Assembly (NCBI RefSeq): GCF_016901135.1 | Contig: NZ_JAFEVL010000048.1 | Coordinates: 124,001 to 188,000, forward strand | DNA: 64,000 nt | Source of the DNA: Martinezella lusitana | Lineage (GTDB): Bacteria > Pseudomonadota > Alphaproteobacteria > Rhizobiales > Rhizobiaceae | Reading direction: 5' to 3' | Shown: in pieces, positions 61,055-64,000 of the stretch | Numbering within the stretch: the first letter of the stretch is position 1 | Layout: each line of letters opens with the position of its first letter | The notes under the pieces: generated by a model | The model's database searches: none | What the model was told of the DNA's origin: nothing | The model's input: only the letters and a program-made list of their open reading frames with translations | Position numbers and translations under genes: made by a program

Positions 61055-63160
61055 TCATCCCGCTCGCAGGAACCGGATCGCCTCGTCGCGGCGGAAGAGA
61101 TAGAGCAGGGTGCGTACCGCCATGCCGCGTTCCCCGGTCAGCTCCGGATCGCGCTCGATGATATAGGCGGCATCCTTGCGGGCGATTTCCAGAAGATCGG
61201 CATGGGCTTCGAGACTGGCGATGCGAAAGCCCGGCGTACCCGACTGGCGTGTGCCCAGAAGCTCGCCTTCGCCGCGTAGCTTCAGATCCTCCTCGGCAAT
61301 GCGGAAGCCGTCCTCGGTGTCGCGCATGATCGACAGCCGGGCATGGCCGGTTTCGCCCAATGGCCCCTTGTAAAGCAGGATGCAGGTGGAGGCTTCGTCG
61401 CCGCGTCCTACGCGGCCGCGCAGCTGGTGTAGTTGCGCCAGACCGAAGCGCTCGGCATGTTCGATAACCATGATCGTCGCATCGGGCACGTCGACGCCGA
61501 CTTCGACAACAGTCGTTGCCACGAGCAGCCGGATCTCGCCATTCTTGAAGGCCATCATGACAGCGTCCTTATCAGGACCACTCATCCGGCCGTGGATGAG
61601 GCCGACGCTAGCGCCGAGCGCGCTCGTCAATGTCGCGTGCCGCTCCTCCACGGACATTAAATCAGATTCTTCGGATTCCTCCACAAGTGGGCATATCCAA
61701 TAGGCTTTTTTGCCTTCCGAGAGCGCGCTCTGCAGCCGCGAGACGATCTCTCCCGTTCGTTCCGTCGGGATGGTGATCGTCTGGATTGGTTTACGTCCCG
61801 CCGGCTTCTCGGTGAGCTTGGAAACATCCATGTCGCCGAAAGCGGCAAGCACCAACGTGCGCGGGATGGGCGTCGCGGTCATGACAAGCATATGCGGCGA
61901 GATGCCTTTCGCTGTAAGCCGCAGGCGCTGGTGGACGCCGAAGCGATGCTGCTCGTCGACCACAGCCAGCATTAGATTGGCGTAGGCGACACTGTCCTGG
62001 AACAGCGCATGCGTGCCGATGATGATCTGCGCCTCGCCGGAGGCGATGCGCTCCAGGATGGCGTCGCGCTCGCGACCTTTGGTTCGGCCCGTGAGAACCT
62101 CGACGGAAAGATTTGCATTGGCTGCGAATTTTGAGATCGTTGCGTGATGCTGTCGCGCGAGGATTTCGGTCGGTGCCATGAACACGGCCTGGCCGCCGCT
62201 CTCGATCACGGCAGCGATCGCCATCAGCGCCACGAGCGTCTTGCCCGCGCCGACATCCCCCTGCAGCAGCCGCAGCATGCGCTCCGTACCGGCCATGTCC
62301 TTGAGAATATCTGCGACGGCCTCGCGCTGGCTGTTGGTCATCGAGAAGGGCAGGGATTCCAATATCTTGCTACTGATTTCCCCGGTCGCATGCACCGGCT
62401 GTCCCGCGACCTTGCGCAGCCGCTGGCGTACGAGGGAGAGCGACAGCTGCCCAGCCAGAAATTCGTCATAGGCGAGCCTGCGGCGTGCAGTTGCCTGCGG
62501 ATCGATATCGGTCGCGTCTCGCGGCGCATGCAGCATGTGGAAGCTGTCTGAGATCGAGGGAAAGCCCTGCTTCTGCGCAAGCGCAAGATCGTCCCACTCC
62601 GGCAGTTCAGGCATGCGCGGCAGCGCGGCTTCGATGGTCTTGCGCAGGAATTTTGGCGAGAGGCCGGCAGTCAGGGGATAGACCGGCTCGACCAGCGGCA
62701 GATTTTCCGCTTCGCTCTCGCGCATGATGTAGTCCGGATGCACCATCGACGGCCGGCCGTTGAACCAATCGACCTTGCCGCTGACGGTCACCGTCTCATC
62801 GATCGGCAGCTGTTTTTCGAGCCATTGCGCCTTGCCCCGGAAGAACACCAGCGCCAGTTCCCCTGTCTGGTCATGCAGGAAGACACGATAGGGCACATTG
62901 CTGCGCGCGTTCGGCGGCGGCTGGTGGCGGTCGACCCGGCCGGTAATGGTGACGATCGCGCCTTGCGGCGCTCTGGCAATGCCTGGCTGCTCGCGCCGGT
63001 CAATGATGGAGTGCGGCGCGTGGAACAGCAGGTCGATGACACGGCAATCGTCGATCGTTTCGCGGTCGAGCAGCTTGACCAGCAGTTCGGATACCTTCGG
63101 CCCAACGCCGGGCAGCGAAGATATGGAGGCGAACAAGGGATCGAGGATGGCGGGACGCAT
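61055..63160 (-). CDS. recG: ATP-dependent DNA helicase RecG
   Basis: Remodels stalled replication forks and branched DNA. The 701-residue protein has the N-terminal wedge/OB region (SSLPGVGPKVSELLVKLLDR; ITGRVDRHQPPPN), the helicase motor with Walker A GDVGAGKTLVALMA, the DEQH box (VVDEQHRFGVHQR), motif III TATPIPRT and motif VI QLRGRVGRG, and the C-terminal GTRQSGTPGFR. ATG 63160 preferred over a TTG at 63169. Divergent from sdhE. Confidence 0.97.
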   Translation of the reverse strand: MRPAILDPLFASISSLPGVGPKVSELLVKLLDRETIDDCRVIDLLFHAPHSIIDRREQPGIARAPQGAIVTITGRVDRHQPPPNARSNVPYRVFLHDQTGELALVFFRGKAQWLEKQLPIDETVTVSGKVDWFNGRPSMVHPDYIMRESEAENLPLVEPVYPLTAGLSPKFLRKTIEAALPRMPELPEWDDLALAQKQGFPSISDSFHMLHAPRDATDIDPQATARRRLAYDEFLAGQLSLSLVRQRLRKVAGQPVHATGEISSKILESLPFSMTNSQREAVADILKDMAGTERMLRLLQGDVGAGKTLVALMAIAAVIESGGQAVFMAPTEILARQHHATISKFAANANLSVEVLTGRTKGRERDAILERIASGEAQIIIGTHALFQDSVAYANLMLAVVDEQHRFGVHQRLRLTAKGISPHMLVMTATPIPRTLVLAAFGDMDVSKLTEKPAGRKPIQTITIPTERTGEIVSRLQSALSEGKKAYWICPLVEESEESDLMSVEERHATLTSALGASVGLIHGRMSGPDKDAVMMAFKNGEIRLLVATTVVEVGVDVPDATIMVIEHAERFGLAQLHQLRGRVGRGDEASTCILLYKGPLGETGHARLSIMRDTEDGFRIAEEDLKLRGEGELLGTRQSGTPGFRIASLEAHADLLEIARKDAAYIIERDPELTGERGMAVRTLLYLFRRDEAIRFLRAG

Positions 63161-63333
63161 GGCGGGCAAAATGCGACGGGCAGGGTGGATTTGGCAAGGG
63201 GCGGCCGCGAACTCGACCCGATTGAGCCGAACACTCCCCGGAAAATTACGCTCGAGATGCTTTTTTTAGAAAAATCGGTTCCCACCTTTCAACGCTGGTT
63301 TTATAGAGACGCATCAACATGAAGGTGTTTTTG

Positions 63334-63648
63334 ATGACTGGGCTGACCCTCAGCAGTGCCGATCTCGATCCTCGCCGCCGGCGCATCCTTTTCCGCTGCT
63401 GGCATCGTGGCATCCGCGAGATGGATCTGGTCTTCGGCCAGTTCGCCGATAACGAGCTGCCGGGATTGGCCGAAGCCGATCTCGATGAGCTCGAAAGCAT
63501 CATGAACGAGGAAGACAACGATCTCGTCAAGTGGATACTCGGAACCGAGCCGACACCACAACATTTGCAGACCCCCCTGTTCCAGCGCCTGGCGTCCTAC
63601 AAGCCCGATTTCGAAGAGATCGCTGAAAGGTTCGGCATAACCAGATGA
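63334..63648 (+). CDS. sdhE: succinate dehydrogenase assembly factor SdhE
   Basis: Small helical protein that helps attach FAD to succinate dehydrogenase. Start at ATG 63334 (GAAGGTG seven bases upstream) gives 104 residues with the key RRRRILFRCWHRGIREMD, including the conserved RG flavinylation motif, and FADNELPGL. An ATG at 63319 would add five residues. Its TGA overlaps the mfd start by ATGA. Confidence 0.94.
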   Translation: MTGLTLSSADLDPRRRRILFRCWHRGIREMDLVFGQFADNELPGLAEADLDELESIMNEEDNDLVKWILGTEPTPQHLQTPLFQRLASYKPDFEEIAERFGITR

Positions 63649-64000
63649 TTCCCGGTTTCGATGCGAAGAAACTGCTCGCCGCAAGCGAGCCGCTGACGGT
63701 CGGTCATGTCCCGGCCGGCATGGAACCGTTCCTGCTTGCGGAGCTGGCAAGAGCCGGTCAGCCGATCGCCTATGTCATGTCTGATGGGCAGCACATGGCC
63801 GATGTCGAGCAGATGCTCGGCTTTCTCGCGCCCGAGATTCCGGTACTGACCTTGCCCGCCTGGGATTGCCTTCCCTATGACCGCGTTTCGCCGAGTTCCG
63901 ACACGTCAGCCCGCCGCCTGGCCGCGTTCTCCGGCCTGATTGCCTATCATCACAAGCCGCATGCCGCGATCGTGCTGGTGACCGTCAACGCCATGCTGCA
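63645..64000 (+). CDS. mfd: transcription-repair coupling factor Mfd (partial, 3' end outside window)
   Basis: Releases stalled RNA polymerase and recruits UvrAB. About 118 N-terminal residues are visible, beginning MIPGFDAKKLLAASEPLTVG and including the UvrB-homology block LPAWDCLPYDRVSPSSDTSA. The gene continues past the window end. Overlap with sdhE (ATGA) is the usual alphaproteobacterial recG/sdhE/mfd arrangement. Confidence 0.93.
   Translation, partial: MIPGFDAKKLLAASEPLTVGHVPAGMEPFLLAELARAGQPIAYVMSDGQHMADVEQMLGFLAPEIPVLTLPAWDCLPYDRVSPSSDTSARRLAAFSGLIAYHHKPHAAIVLVTVNAML

Overview
The window is GC-rich chromosomal DNA from an alphaproteobacterium of the family Rhizobiaceae, most likely Rhizobium or a close relative. 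Evidence read from the sequence: a phosphatidylcholine synthase (pcs), a fused ispDF, a PdhB with its own lipoyl domain, the dusB-ntrB-ntrC and ntrY-ntrX-dat-hfq-hflX order, an alphaproteobacterial LexA box (GTTC-N7-GTTC) in front of lexA, and two palindromic intergenic elements of the rhizobial RIME type. I found no transposase, integrase, prophage, CRISPR array or rRNA.

Layout. 1-3.25 kb: lipid A cluster fabZ(partial)-lpxA-lpxI-lpxB, ended by a terminator shared with convergent gltA. 4.8-8.1 kb: comEC facing lexA. 8.4-12.1 kb: a glyoxalase-like gene coupled to kdsA, then eno and an FtsB-like gene. 12.3-20 kb: the pyruvate dehydrogenase block pdhA-pdhB-pdhC, a GDSL hydrolase, lpd, two GlsB/YeaQ-type membrane proteins and lipA. 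20.1-23 kb: a P-loop protein, ratA, and convergent cinA/ispDF. 23.1-34.8 kb: nitrogen regulation (dusB-ntrB-ntrC, ntrY-ntrX), a D-amino-acid aminotransferase, hfq, hflX, mazG and a nucleoside deaminase. 35.1-40.3 kb: siroheme and sulfite/nitrite reduction (cysG, DUF2849, sir, DUF934) and fpr. 40.3-43.8 kb: a sparse region with a GntR regulator, small proteins, tRNA-Lys and several unexplained hairpins. 44-48.9 kb: ccdA, an AEC transporter, a UbiH-type monooxygenase, pcs and a quinone oxidoreductase. 48.9-53.6 kb: a complete BMP-type ABC importer. 53.7-55 kb: a truncated sugar-ABC permease beside a GntR regulator. 55.1-64 kb: glmU, glmS, a DUF502 protein, a secreted phytase-like esterase, recG, sdhE and the start of mfd.

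How the genes fit together: much of the window feeds the envelope (lipid A, KDO, UDP-GlcNAc, phosphatidylcholine) and central metabolism (citrate synthase, enolase, PDH with its lipoyl synthase). Two sigma54-type two-component systems handle nitrogen. The sulfur block makes siroheme and uses it in the adjacent reductase; fpr may supply electrons.

I see no clear candidate for a wholly new multi-gene system. The most unusual signals are at regulatory scale: a 30-codon ORF whose stop abuts the pdhA start, a 12-codon ORF with a hairpin-sequestered ribosome site ahead of hfq, a nested hairpin between glmU and glmS, helically spaced direct repeats ahead of ntrY, and overlapping alternative hairpins near psiF. 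All are candidates from reading alone; none was tested computationally.
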